Shown one piece after another: positions 26,173-34,420 of a DNA stretch of 64,000 nucleotides; positions within the stretch are counted from its first letter, which is position 1, and each line of letters begins with the position of its first letter. The DNA is from Bowmanella pacifica (GTDB lineage: Bacteria > Pseudomonadota > Gammaproteobacteria > Enterobacterales > Alteromonadaceae). The notes under the pieces were generated by a model, which worked only from the letters and a program-made list of their open reading frames with translations, made no database searches and was not told the origin of the DNA. The stretch is from assembly GCF_014645355.1 (NCBI RefSeq), contig NZ_BMLS01000001.1, positions 620,001 to 684,000 of the forward strand, given 5' to 3'. The translations under genes and the position numbers were made by a program.

Positions 26173-27137
26173 GCCTGGCCTCCCAGCAAACTCTTACCGT
26201 CAATTAGCTGGGCACCGCTTTGCTGGCGAACCGCATAGTTAAAGCCACTTTGAATACAGTAAGCGCCGTATTCGCCGCGTTTATTCAGGGCTAAAAAGCC
26301 CACCTGGAACTGGGCATAGTCGCCCAGTTTTCTGGCAATCCGCTCGACTGCCTGACGGCAGGCCTGTTCGGGGCTTGCGCCCTGGCGCATCAATTCCACC
26401 ACCAAATGACAACCGACGGTTTTAATCATCAGCTCGCCCATGCCGGTGGCAGTGGCGGCGCCAACTTCGTTATCCACATACAAACCGGCACCGATTAACG
26501 GCGAGTCGCCCACCCGACCGTGCATCTTGTAAGCCGCACCACTGGTAGTACAGGCGCCGCTAAGATTACCGGCTTCGTCCAGGGCGAGCATGCCGATGGT
26601 GTCGTGGTTCTCGATATTGATCATCTGCACTTTCTGGTCTTTTAGCCATTGTTGCCAATCGGCTTCGGACTCGGGGGTCAGCAGGTTCTCTTCTTTAAAA
26701 CCCTGCTCCAGGGCAAATTGCTTGGCGCCATCGCCCACCAGCATCACGTGGGGAGTCTTTTCCATCACCAAACGCGCCACCGATATCGGGTGTTTAATAT
26801 CCTGCAAAAACGCTACCGAGCCGCAATTCATGTTTTCATCCATAATGCAGGCATCCAGGGTTACCTTGCCGTTGCGATCCGGATAGCCGCCGTAACCTAC
26901 AGTACGCACTTTAGGGTCGGCTTCGGGCACACGAACACCGGCTTCTATTGCATCCAGTGCGCGACCACCTTTTTCCAGTACCTGCCAGGCCGCTTCATTA
27001 GCCGGGGTACCATGCTCCCAGGTCGACACCACAATGGGCTTGTTGACCTTGGTGGATGCACCAGCAAACTTAGGCATCAGCATGCCAACTGCACCGGTAA
27101 TGGCTGATAGTTTTAGAAAGTCGCGTCTTGAACTCAT
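26169..27137 (-). CDS. N4-(beta-N-acetylglucosaminyl)-L-asparaginase, Tat-exported
   Basis: A 322-residue Ntn-hydrolase that splits GlcNAc-asparagine into aspartate and GlcNAc-amine, which decays to GlcNAc. The precursor is expected to cut itself at NHDT|IGM, between Asp179 and Thr180, making Thr180 the nucleophile. The later block YKMHGRVGDSPLIGAGLYVD closely matches aspartylglucosaminidases, not isoaspartyl peptidases. The N-terminus carries a clear Tat signal (SRRDFLKLS, then hydrophobic, ending FAGA). It completes what GH85 starts by removing the last GlcNAc from the amino acid. Start and stop overlap neighbours by ATGA. Confidence 0.95.
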   Translation of the reverse strand: MSSRRDFLKLSAITGAVGMLMPKFAGASTKVNKPIVVSTWEHGTPANEAAWQVLEKGGRALDAIEAGVRVPEADPKVRTVGYGGYPDRNGKVTLDACIMDENMNCGSVAFLQDIKHPISVARLVMEKTPHVMLVGDGAKQFALEQGFKEENLLTPESEADWQQWLKDQKVQMINIENHDTIGMLALDEAGNLSGACTTSGAAYKMHGRVGDSPLIGAGLYVDNEVGAATATGMGELMIKTVGCHLVVELMRQGASPEQACRQAVERIARKLGDYAQFQVGFLALNKRGEYGAYCIQSGFNYAVRQQSGAQLIDGKSLLGGQA

Positions 27138-28045
27138 CGCTGTTCCTTACTTTTGTTCATCTGCTTATGGGATTGCTGGGCAAACAAAATGGCCCCCTGC
27201 TGCGGGCTTGCCAGTGCCGGGCCAACCGTCATCACCAGTTGTGGGTCAAGCCAGGGTTTGATGCGTTCGGTAATACCGCCGATCATGGCCAAACGAGTCA
27301 CGCCGCAAGCCAGTAAACGTCGGATCACCTGATTGATAAAGGCCGCACCTTGTTGAATCAGACCCAAACTGACCTTATCCCCCACATCTGCCTGCTCAAA
27401 CACCAGCGGTGCCAGCTTGGCGTAGTCAGTCGCCGTGGCATGCATAAACGCCTCGGCCAGTTCGGTGGCGCAGCGCGTTTCCAATAGTGCCTGGGTTAAG
27501 CTGGTAGATAGGCCCACACCGTCAGCATCCAGCAATACCGCTTTAACGGCTTCAAGGCCAAACCAGGCGCCACTGCAAGTTGCATTGATAGGGAAGCCAT
27601 AGCCACCAACCTGAGTCAGCTTACCTTTACAGGCCGCCAAAGAACTGAATCCGGTGCCCAGTATAATCACACCGCCATCCATGCCCTGATGGGCACCAAG
27701 GGCGGCGGCGTGCAAATCGGTGGTGAGATACAAAGCCGCAAAGGGGTGCTGCCAGGCCTGCATTTGCTCTTGCATCTGCGGCAAGTGTAAACCAGCAAGA
27801 CCACCACCAACCACCAGGCGTGTCATGGCGTTATCATCCAGCCCAGCTTCATGCAGCGCATCTCGGGTGGCCTTGATAATGGAGTCCTTACACTGCTGTA
27901 CGCCGTACACAGGATTAGCCGGACCGCCCTTGCCCTGCCCTAGAGTCTTACCCTGTTCATCCTGAATCATCACCCGGCAGTGACTACCACCACCATCAAT
28001 GCCCATAAACAGGGGAGCGTGCTGTTGCAGGTTTTTGGTCTTCAC
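27134..28045 (-). CDS. BadF/BadG-type N-acetylglucosamine kinase
   Basis: A 303-residue actin-fold kinase of the BadF/BadG/BcrA group. Motifs are the phosphate-1 loop MGIDGGGSHCRV (14-25), the TTDLHAAALGA and GGVIILGTGFSS blocks, and SGAWFGLEAVKAVLL. It most likely makes GlcNAc-6-phosphate in the cytoplasm from GlcNAc freed by the GH2 enzyme and the amidase; glucosamine is an alternative. The start is GTG at 28045 with GAGG five bases before it. nagA and nagB are not in the window. A 185-bp gap with a terminator-like hairpin and a palindrome separates it from the discoidin gene. Confidence 0.85.
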   Translation of the reverse strand: MKTKNLQQHAPLFMGIDGGGSHCRVMIQDEQGKTLGQGKGGPANPVYGVQQCKDSIIKATRDALHEAGLDDNAMTRLVVGGGLAGLHLPQMQEQMQAWQHPFAALYLTTDLHAAALGAHQGMDGGVIILGTGFSSLAACKGKLTQVGGYGFPINATCSGAWFGLEAVKAVLLDADGVGLSTSLTQALLETRCATELAEAFMHATATDYAKLAPLVFEQADVGDKVSLGLIQQGAAFINQVIRRLLACGVTRLAMIGGITERIKPWLDPQLVMTVGPALASPQQGAILFAQQSHKQMNKSKEQR

Positions 28046-28111
28046 ACAAACCTCATTGCTGTTTGGTTCACTCGCCGAACCGCCATATCACCGGCAGAGT
28101 GAAAAACCTAT

Positions 28112-28125
28112 GACGCTGCAGCGTC
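28112..28125. promoter_or_regulatory. 14-bp perfect palindrome GACGCTGCAGCGTC
   Basis: It lies in the gap before the GlcNAc kinase, about 67 bp from that start. Ten of its bases (GACGCTGCAG) recur at 35648-35657, one base before the operator of the plus arm. It may be a second regulator's site; no regulator is assigned. Confidence 0.3.
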
Positions 28126-28195
28126 TTGGCACCACCTCTACCAAACATAATGCCGCAGCAGGCGAGTCATCCTGTGCGGCCACTTTCCTTTCAAC

Positions 28196-28223
28196 AGAAA
28201 AGCCAGCGGCATAGCCGCCGGCT
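28196..28223 (-). terminator. Terminator-like hairpin after the discoidin lipoprotein gene
   Basis: Read on the minus strand, a 10-bp stem (AGCCGGCGGC / GCCGCTGGCT, one G-T pair) with a TAT loop is followed by TTTTCTGTT. It starts 8 bases after the discoidin gene stop. It would lower but need not stop transcription into the enzyme genes, giving more receptor and lipoprotein than enzymes. Confidence 0.65.
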
Positions 28224-28230
28224 AACGGGC

Positions 28231-31119
28231 TTACAGGTCGGGACCAATAAGCTCAATTTCTGCAATTTGCATCAGGGTATCATCACCTTTGTTTTTGGTG
28301 ATGTTGATGCGATAAGTGTTAAACGCAAACCCGTTGCCCATTTCAAACAGCTTGCGTTCATAACGATTGTCCCAGGACTCACCAATCCAGCTCCCCAGAC
28401 GAGTCCAGGTCACGCCGCCGTCATTGGAGCCTTCAATATTGAAGTTCTCAGGGTCACGACCGTCGGCATCGTTGGCGCTGGTTATAGCAATGCTGCTGAC
28501 AATCTTAGCTTGTGGCAGGTCCACCTGGATCCAGGAAGGATCTTCCTCACTGGGTGCACCTTTCCATTCGTTATGGTCAAGCCACTTGGTTTCAATATTG
28601 TCGTCGAAGGCCATGGCTCCGGCTTCAGCCTCACCAATTGCGTTACGCACGCTCACCTCAGCACCTGGTGTGGATGAATGGTCAACCGACTGATACTGCG
28701 GACCAATCAGCTCAATCTCAGCCACTTGCATCAGGGTGTCGTCACCTTTGTTTTTGGTGATTTCTACCCGGTAATGGCTAAAGCCCAGGTCATTACTAAA
28801 GGGGAAGACGCGACGTTCAAAGCGCTCATCAAAGCCTTCGCCAATCCAGCTAGCCAAGGTTACCCAGTTCTCACCGTCGTTTGAGGCTTGAATATTGAAG
28901 TTTTCCGGGTCGCGGGCATCGGCATCATTGGCACTGATCATGCCCAGCTTATTCACTGCAACAGGCGCAGGGAACTGCACTTCAATCCAAGACGGGTCTT
29001 CAACTGAAGGCGCTCCTTTCCACTCGTTGTGATCCAGCCACTTGGTTTGTGCATCGCCATCAAGAGCCATATCACCCGCTTCGGTGTCGCTGATAGCGTT
29101 ACGGAAGGTCACCACTTTGCCGTCCATCAGGGCATGGTTGAGATCCGGCAACTTGGGTCCGACCAAACCGATTTCGGCAATCTGCATCAGGGTGTCATCC
29201 CCCTTGTTCTTAGTGATGTTCAGCTTGTAGGAGCTGAATGCCAAACTGTTGGCTACGCTAAACTGACGACGCTGATGGCGTTCATCAAAACTCTCGCCAA
29301 TCCATTCGGATAAAGTGAACCAGTTTTCACCGTCGTTAGAGCCTTGCAGATTGAAGTTTTCAGGATCGCGACCTTCTGCATCATCGGCACTGGTTAATAC
29401 CAAGGTATCCACTGCCTTAGGCTCAGGCAGATCGATTTGTACCCAGGACGGGTCTTCAACGCTGGGCGCACCTTTCCAATCGTTATGATCCAGCCACTTG
29501 GTTTCGATCTTGTTGTCAAAGGCCATGGTTTCGGCTTCAGCATCGCCGATGCGGTTGCGAGCGGTAATATTTGCGCTGCCTACCGGGTCGGTGTGATCAG
29601 CGCTGGTGTAGATGGGCCCGACAAACTCCACTTCGGCAATTTGCATCAGGGTGTCATCACCTTTGTTTTTGGTGATGTTCAAACGGTAGTGAGTAAACTC
29701 CAATCCGTTTACAAAGCGGAATTCCTTACGCTCATAACGCTCGTCAAAGGTTTCACCAATAAACTCGGCCAAAGTCAGCCAGTTTTCACCGTCATTAGAG
29801 GCCAGCACCTGGAAGTTCTCAGGATCACGAGCCGGGGCGTCATTAGCACTGGTAATAAACAGGCTGCTTACCGCCTGCGGCTCGGCAAACTGCACTTGCA
29901 ACCAGGATGGGTCTTCAACGCTTGGCGCGCCTTTCCATTCGTTATGATCTAACCACTTGGTTTCAACGTCACCGTCAAACACCATAGTTTCCGCTTCTGC
30001 ATCGCTGATACGGTTGCGACCAGTAATGATTGCCGAGGCTAAATTGACCTCGTTAGTCACTTCCCGAACCGGCCCTGAGCTGGTGTCGCTGTCTAAAAAC
30101 GCCAGTGACAGATCAATTACGCTATCCGCAGTAAGTGAAAGCTTGTCTAAATAAGGCACCGCACCAACAGACGCCAACATACGTTCACGCAGCGGCGTCA
30201 GTACACTGACGTCCCCTTCTTGCGCGATGGCAATGGCACCGGCCACCTCACTCATTAAACCGCTGAAGCTCTCCCCTTCAGTGATATTGGCAAAAGCCGC
30301 GTTAGCTAATGACAGCTTGATAATATCGCCACTAACCAGGGTATCGACACAAACCTCTTGGGTAACCGGGTTACCCTCGTTATCAGTTATGGGATTGCCA
30401 TCTTCATCAACCTGCGCCACATCTTCGCAGTTTTCCCCGGTGACAAAATTGTCGTAGGACTCTGCACTGACCAGTTCGGAACTGAACACATTAGCTTTGG
30501 CACTAATGCCAAGCGCTTTCAGCAAGGTTTGCGAGTTATCAGCCAGGGCCAGTTCGTAAAGAGGACGTACTGACACATTACGGCCACCCGCGACCTGCTC
30601 GGCCACCAGGGTTGAGGCCACTGTGGTCAGGGCATTAGCCTGGAAGCTGGCATCAGCCACACCATCGGAACTGCTGGCATAAGGTACTTGCACATAAGTA
30701 AGGGTGGTAAACTTAGTGCCCTCAAGTGGTGCGCCAGACAGCATACCGCCCATATCAACACCGGCACAACTGATGGCATCACACATCATGCTGGTACTGG
30801 CATCGGCCGTGACATCCACCTTAAACATACCGTTAATACCAAAGCCCTGCTTAGCTTCCACGCTAAAGCTAACCCTACCGTAGGTATCGGTTTTGCTCTC
30901 AGAGCCCATTGTAATCTCGGTGCCATTCATCTGTGACACAGTGACCAGCGCATTACTCAGGGTACCTTTTACCGCCGAGCCACTAATATCTGCCGAGGTA
31001 GTATCAATCACTACCGGAATATCTGCCGGGTCCGCATCACCTGCACCACCACATCCATACAAACCGCTCATGGCGAGCGCAATCACTGCATACAACTTGT
31101 TGTTTTTAAAATGTTTCAT
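28231..31119 (-). CDS. Surface lipoprotein with four F5/8 type C (discoidin) domains
   Basis: A 962-residue lipoprotein (signal ending GLYGC, cysteine followed by GG, so outer-membrane sorted). Residues about 25-355 form a unique domain that includes a calcium-loop-like acidic insert (VDEDGNPITDNEGNP). Four tandem discoidin domains follow, near 357-502, 515-655, 668-805 and 820-962. Each carries TKWLDHN.WKGAPS.EDPSW and NKGDDTLMQIAEIE-type blocks, with extra segments linking them. Such domains bind glycans. The gene follows the TonB receptor after 50 bp, the position held by SusD in Bacteroidetes, so I infer a surface N-glycan or glycoprotein-binding partner. No catalytic motif is seen. Confidence 0.87.
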   Translation of the reverse strand: MKHFKNNKLYAVIALAMSGLYGCGGAGDADPADIPVVIDTTSADISGSAVKGTLSNALVTVSQMNGTEITMGSESKTDTYGRVSFSVEAKQGFGINGMFKVDVTADASTSMMCDAISCAGVDMGGMLSGAPLEGTKFTTLTYVQVPYASSSDGVADASFQANALTTVASTLVAEQVAGGRNVSVRPLYELALADNSQTLLKALGISAKANVFSSELVSAESYDNFVTGENCEDVAQVDEDGNPITDNEGNPVTQEVCVDTLVSGDIIKLSLANAAFANITEGESFSGLMSEVAGAIAIAQEGDVSVLTPLRERMLASVGAVPYLDKLSLTADSVIDLSLAFLDSDTSSGPVREVTNEVNLASAIITGRNRISDAEAETMVFDGDVETKWLDHNEWKGAPSVEDPSWLQVQFAEPQAVSSLFITSANDAPARDPENFQVLASNDGENWLTLAEFIGETFDERYERKEFRFVNGLEFTHYRLNITKNKGDDTLMQIAEVEFVGPIYTSADHTDPVGSANITARNRIGDAEAETMAFDNKIETKWLDHNDWKGAPSVEDPSWVQIDLPEPKAVDTLVLTSADDAEGRDPENFNLQGSNDGENWFTLSEWIGESFDERHQRRQFSVANSLAFSSYKLNITKNKGDDTLMQIAEIGLVGPKLPDLNHALMDGKVVTFRNAISDTEAGDMALDGDAQTKWLDHNEWKGAPSVEDPSWIEVQFPAPVAVNKLGMISANDADARDPENFNIQASNDGENWVTLASWIGEGFDERFERRVFPFSNDLGFSHYRVEITKNKGDDTLMQVAEIELIGPQYQSVDHSSTPGAEVSVRNAIGEAEAGAMAFDDNIETKWLDHNEWKGAPSEEDPSWIQVDLPQAKIVSSIAITSANDADGRDPENFNIEGSNDGGVTWTRLGSWIGESWDNRYERKLFEMGNGFAFNTYRINITKNKGDDTLMQIAEIELIGPDL
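28234..30050 (-). repeat. Four tandem ~457-bp repeats inside the discoidin gene
   Basis: The segment encoding NKGDDTLMQIAE recurs at about 28265, 28722, 29180 and 29639, a period of 457-459 bp, with only a few base changes between copies. The similarity at DNA level, including silent positions, points to fairly recent duplication or gene conversion. Confidence 0.85.
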
Positions 31120-31145
31120 TGTAATTCCTCTGAATCTTTTTACGG

Positions 31146-31165
31146 CAGCCTGCGTTTGCAGGCTG
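31146..31165 (-). promoter_or_regulatory. Intercistronic hairpin between TonB receptor and discoidin gene
   Basis: CAGCCTGC, a four-base loop and GCAGGCTG give a perfect 8-bp stem inside the 50-bp gap. There is no T-run, so it looks more like an mRNA-stability or processing element than a terminator. Confidence 0.5.
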
Positions 31166-31169
31166 GCCC

Positions 31170-34070
31170 TTAGAACCTGTAGGTAGCACCCATATAGAAA
31201 CGACGACCACTGTAGGCATTCTGGATAAAGCGATTATCCGTATCGTTGCCCAGGTGTCGGTAGGTGTCCGATTTGGTCAGGTTGATCACTGAGGCTGACA
31301 GCACCAGATTGTCGGTGAGGTTATAGCTGGCGTTGATATCCACCTGGTCATATTTGGCCGTGTAATAGTTGGTATCCCAATAACTGTTATATCCACCAAC
31401 AGTCGGGCCACGTTTGTTATAGGAGGCCCTGACGCTGAAGAGGTCGTCTTCATAAAACGCGGAGAAGTTCATTTGGTATTTGGAACTACCAATTAACGGC
31501 GAGGTACCAATCTTCTCACCGTTGTCGGAAAGATCGGCTTCATTAGTCTTGTTGCTGGTATAGTTGGCATAAAGACCAAAACCATTGTCGAAGAAGTGCT
31601 GCCAGAACACTTCTGTCCCAGTTGACGTAGAGTCACTGCCATTTGCCGTGGTGCCAAAGTCGCGAATGGTTAAATCATCTCCGCCGGCTCTAACCACTTC
31701 ACCGCCAGCATGTTCCAACACAAATTCCATTTCTGGCGCGCTACGCTTCACATCGATTCTCAGCGGCACGATGAAATTGTCGATCTCCTTGCGGAAGAAA
31801 GCGATCCCAAAACCAGAACCTTCCCCATAGTAATATTCCAAAGACGTGTCAAACTGGGTGGACTCCATCGGTGCCAGGTTGGTATTACCGCCGCCGCCAT
31901 ACCAACCTTCGGTGTCTTTAATCAAGTCAAAGTTAGGCGCTCCGGCCCGGTCACTGGAGTATTCATTGGAGGTATAAATCAGCTCCTGATATTTACCTAA
32001 ATCATCGTATCCTGGTCTGGACATAACTTTGGCTGCAGCAACCCGCCACACCCAATTATCATCGATGTCCCAAACCAGGTTAAAGCTGGGAAGTAACTTG
32101 TTTTCGGTGTTTTCTTTTTCGATATAAACAAAGTTCTCTACCCGCTGCTCATCGATAGGCAAATCGTTTCCGTCGTCATCCTTCCAATCCAAGCGATAAA
32201 CAATTTTGTCCGACGAGCCAGAAACGGTGGTAGTGCGAACATAACGCAGACCCAGGTTTCCGCGCAGACTCTTATAACGATAATCAGCCTGCATATAGGC
32301 AGCAGCAATTTCCTCTTCTACGCCGTATACATAATTTGGCTCAATACGGGTGTATTTAACAAAGTTGTCCACCAGATGCTGTTGGTACTTATGCCAGTCA
32401 ACGGCTGGGAACAAATTAGTATTGATTACGTCAGATAAATTACCCAAGGATTCAGGTTTAATCACTGTGGTAATATCGGGAATACCATCATGGCGAGAGT
32501 AATCATCATCCAGACTCACGCCACCACTGGCCTCAGCTGCCGCAATATCAAAGTCCGGAGCCAGATAGAAAGTATTACGGGTATCGCGATGAATCTCGCC
32601 CTTACGGTATTTACCACCAAAACGTAAGGTATCTACAATGCCCCAATCAACATAGTAATCCACATCCAGGCTGGCGTATTTCTCTTCCTGCGTGCCAGTA
32701 ACAAAGCTTGAATCTGTTGCCCCCACATCAGGATCCCCACCAATACCTGCCACCAGATTATTGATCATATTAGGATCCATATAGGTGGTCATACGATGGC
32801 CGGACAGATCATAGCCATAAAACAACGATGCTTCTTTTGCGTAGTAAGCTGCGCGGTACTTTTCGGACGGGCCGCCCTCTGCCTCGGTTTTACCAAAGGT
32901 CAGTTTAGCTTTGTAGTTGTCCCCCTCGTAAGTAGCATAAAAATCGAAAGTGTCAGAGGTAGACTCTTCAGCAATATACTCACCATTAATACGTGGAATA
33001 TCGGCAATTTCCTGCGCACCGCTTACACCAACCGAGTAATCAATACCTGTAACATATTGCGCCTCAGCATCCACACGAACATCAGTCCAGTACTTATCTC
33101 CATTGTGCCATTCAGGGTATTCAAGTTGATTTAGTATTGCATCTTGACCCAAGGTAAAACGGAAGTAGTTCATACCAAACTCAAGGCTGTCGGTTACCCG
33201 CCACTGGGCTGTAAACTGATAGCCTTCGCGTTCACGGTTTTCTTCCCAGATTTCCTGCACCATACTTTGCGGCGCATAGCCTTGCGCGCCACCTTCAACC
33301 ACTTGATTATCTTTGCGTTCCTGGTACAGGAGGTTTGTATTGATGATATTTACCCTGGAGCTTTGCGAGCCATTGGTACGGTCCTGGCGGGTATAGCCAA
33401 ACAACATACCGAAGTTTTCATCGTCGTTTTTCCAGGAATAAATACCACTGAATTGCGGCTCATACTTATCAGTGATATCTGAGTTGGTGTACTCCACATT
33501 CAGTACACCGGAATTTTTATCCATACTCAGCGGCTTACGGCTGTGCATTAACACTGTACCGCCAATGCCGCCTTCATCCAGACGGGCTTCGGAAGATTTA
33601 AACACTTCCACCCGCTCAATCATGGTGGATGGCAGCAAGGCGTAGGAAAAAGAGCGCGAAGGCTCGCCGGGAGAAGACGCAATAAAGTTACCGTTTAGCT
33701 GGGTAAAGGTGAGATCTGAGGACAAACCACGAATACTTACCGTAGCCCCTTCTCCACCGTCACGCTGAATAACCACACCAGGAACACGCTGCAATGAATC
33801 TGCCACGTTTTTATCCGGAAACTTACCAATATCTTCGGCGGTGATGGCCTCCACCACCGAATTGGACAGACGTTTAACCGCCAGGTTTTCAGATGCCGAG
33901 GCACGAATACCACGAATCTGAATCACTTCGGTCTCTTGGGCTTGTTGTTGCTCATCAGTTTCCTGTGCCTGGGCATGCGCCCCTATTGCAGTCAACACTG
34001 ACAAGCACAGCAGGGATTTGGCAAAACCTCTTGAGGGTGAGGTATTTTTTGTTGTGTTCCAGGTAGCCAT
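31170..34070 (-). CDS. TonB-dependent receptor of the N-glycan locus
   Basis: A receptor of about 966 residues with a signal peptide (to AHAQAQ), plug domain and 22-strand barrel ending in an aromatic residue (YMGATYRF). The plug has the usual blocks (VVEAITAEDIGKFPDKNVAD, LQRVPGVVIQRDGGEG, VSIRGLSSDLTFTQLNG). It resembles the Caulobacter-type receptors used for oligosaccharides. I chose the ATG at 34070 because GGAG lies six bases before it; the ATG at 34106 lacks a ribosome site. It is the first gene of the minus arm behind a promoter overlapped by LacI-type operators, and probably imports glycans or glycopeptides with the next-encoded lipoprotein. Confidence 0.93.
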   Translation of the reverse strand: MATWNTTKNTSPSRGFAKSLLCLSVLTAIGAHAQAQETDEQQQAQETEVIQIRGIRASASENLAVKRLSNSVVEAITAEDIGKFPDKNVADSLQRVPGVVIQRDGGEGATVSIRGLSSDLTFTQLNGNFIASSPGEPSRSFSYALLPSTMIERVEVFKSSEARLDEGGIGGTVLMHSRKPLSMDKNSGVLNVEYTNSDITDKYEPQFSGIYSWKNDDENFGMLFGYTRQDRTNGSQSSRVNIINTNLLYQERKDNQVVEGGAQGYAPQSMVQEIWEENREREGYQFTAQWRVTDSLEFGMNYFRFTLGQDAILNQLEYPEWHNGDKYWTDVRVDAEAQYVTGIDYSVGVSGAQEIADIPRINGEYIAEESTSDTFDFYATYEGDNYKAKLTFGKTEAEGGPSEKYRAAYYAKEASLFYGYDLSGHRMTTYMDPNMINNLVAGIGGDPDVGATDSSFVTGTQEEKYASLDVDYYVDWGIVDTLRFGGKYRKGEIHRDTRNTFYLAPDFDIAAAEASGGVSLDDDYSRHDGIPDITTVIKPESLGNLSDVINTNLFPAVDWHKYQQHLVDNFVKYTRIEPNYVYGVEEEIAAAYMQADYRYKSLRGNLGLRYVRTTTVSGSSDKIVYRLDWKDDDGNDLPIDEQRVENFVYIEKENTENKLLPSFNLVWDIDDNWVWRVAAAKVMSRPGYDDLGKYQELIYTSNEYSSDRAGAPNFDLIKDTEGWYGGGGNTNLAPMESTQFDTSLEYYYGEGSGFGIAFFRKEIDNFIVPLRIDVKRSAPEMEFVLEHAGGEVVRAGGDDLTIRDFGTTANGSDSTSTGTEVFWQHFFDNGFGLYANYTSNKTNEADLSDNGEKIGTSPLIGSSKYQMNFSAFYEDDLFSVRASYNKRGPTVGGYNSYWDTNYYTAKYDQVDINASYNLTDNLVLSASVINLTKSDTYRHLGNDTDNRFIQNAYSGRRFYMGATYRF

Positions 34071-34091
34071 TGGCTTCTCCACTTGCATGAA

Positions 34092-34105
34092 TGTAATCGT
34101 AAACA
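34092..34105. promoter_or_regulatory. Degenerate LacI-type operator near the receptor start
   Basis: TGTAATCGTAAACA matches TGTAATCGATTACA at 11 of 14 positions and lies in the leader of the receptor transcript. A further half site TCGATTACA is at 34171-34179. Confidence 0.35.
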
Positions 34106-34198
34106 CAGAATCAACAACAAGACTAAATAAGCCTTTAATTTCAGTGAATTACACTTTTACTTAAAATCTCTCGATTACAATTGACCACAAAACCAAAA

Positions 34199-34212
34199 TG
34201 TAATCGATTACA
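34199..34212. promoter_or_regulatory. LacI-family operator TGTAATCGATTACA (minus arm)
   Basis: A perfect 14-bp palindrome with the central CG of LacI-family sites. It starts about five bases after the expected transcription start of the promoter at 34224-34252, an ideal place to block transcription. The identical 14-mer is found at 35659-35672. The rest of the 350-bp gap 34071-34420 is AT-rich with no other clear signal. Confidence 0.75.
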
Positions 34213-34223
34213 AACTGGATAAA

Positions 34224-34252
34224 ATACTAGCCCCCTGGCTACAAGCTGTCAA
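34224..34252 (-). promoter_or_regulatory. Sigma-70 promoter of the minus arm
   Basis: On the minus strand TTGACA (34252-34247), a 17-bp spacer and TAGTAT (34229-34224) form a strong match, with a perfect -35 box. Transcription should start near 34217, giving a leader of about 145 bases before the receptor ATG at 34070. Confidence 0.65.
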
Positions 34253-34420
34253 CGTTCCAAAAGGTTAGCAATAACATTTTTTTAACCAAAGAAGTTAACC
34301 CCAACCCAGAAAAAACAAATAAAACACTAATTTATATGAACTTTTTGAAATTAGAGAATTGGAAGCAAAAGCAGAAATGATGTTTAAAAATGTTACTTTC
34401 AGAAACCAAGAACAGGCCGT

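Noticed and set aside
26169-27137. Isoaspartyl peptidase or plain L-asparaginase.
   Set aside because: The block YKMHGRVGDSPLIGAGLYVD and the GH85 neighbour fit aspartylglucosaminidase better.
34071-34420. A riboswitch or small RNA in the long receptor leader.
   Set aside because: The region is AT-rich with operators, but shows no conserved riboswitch core or strong multi-stem fold by eye.
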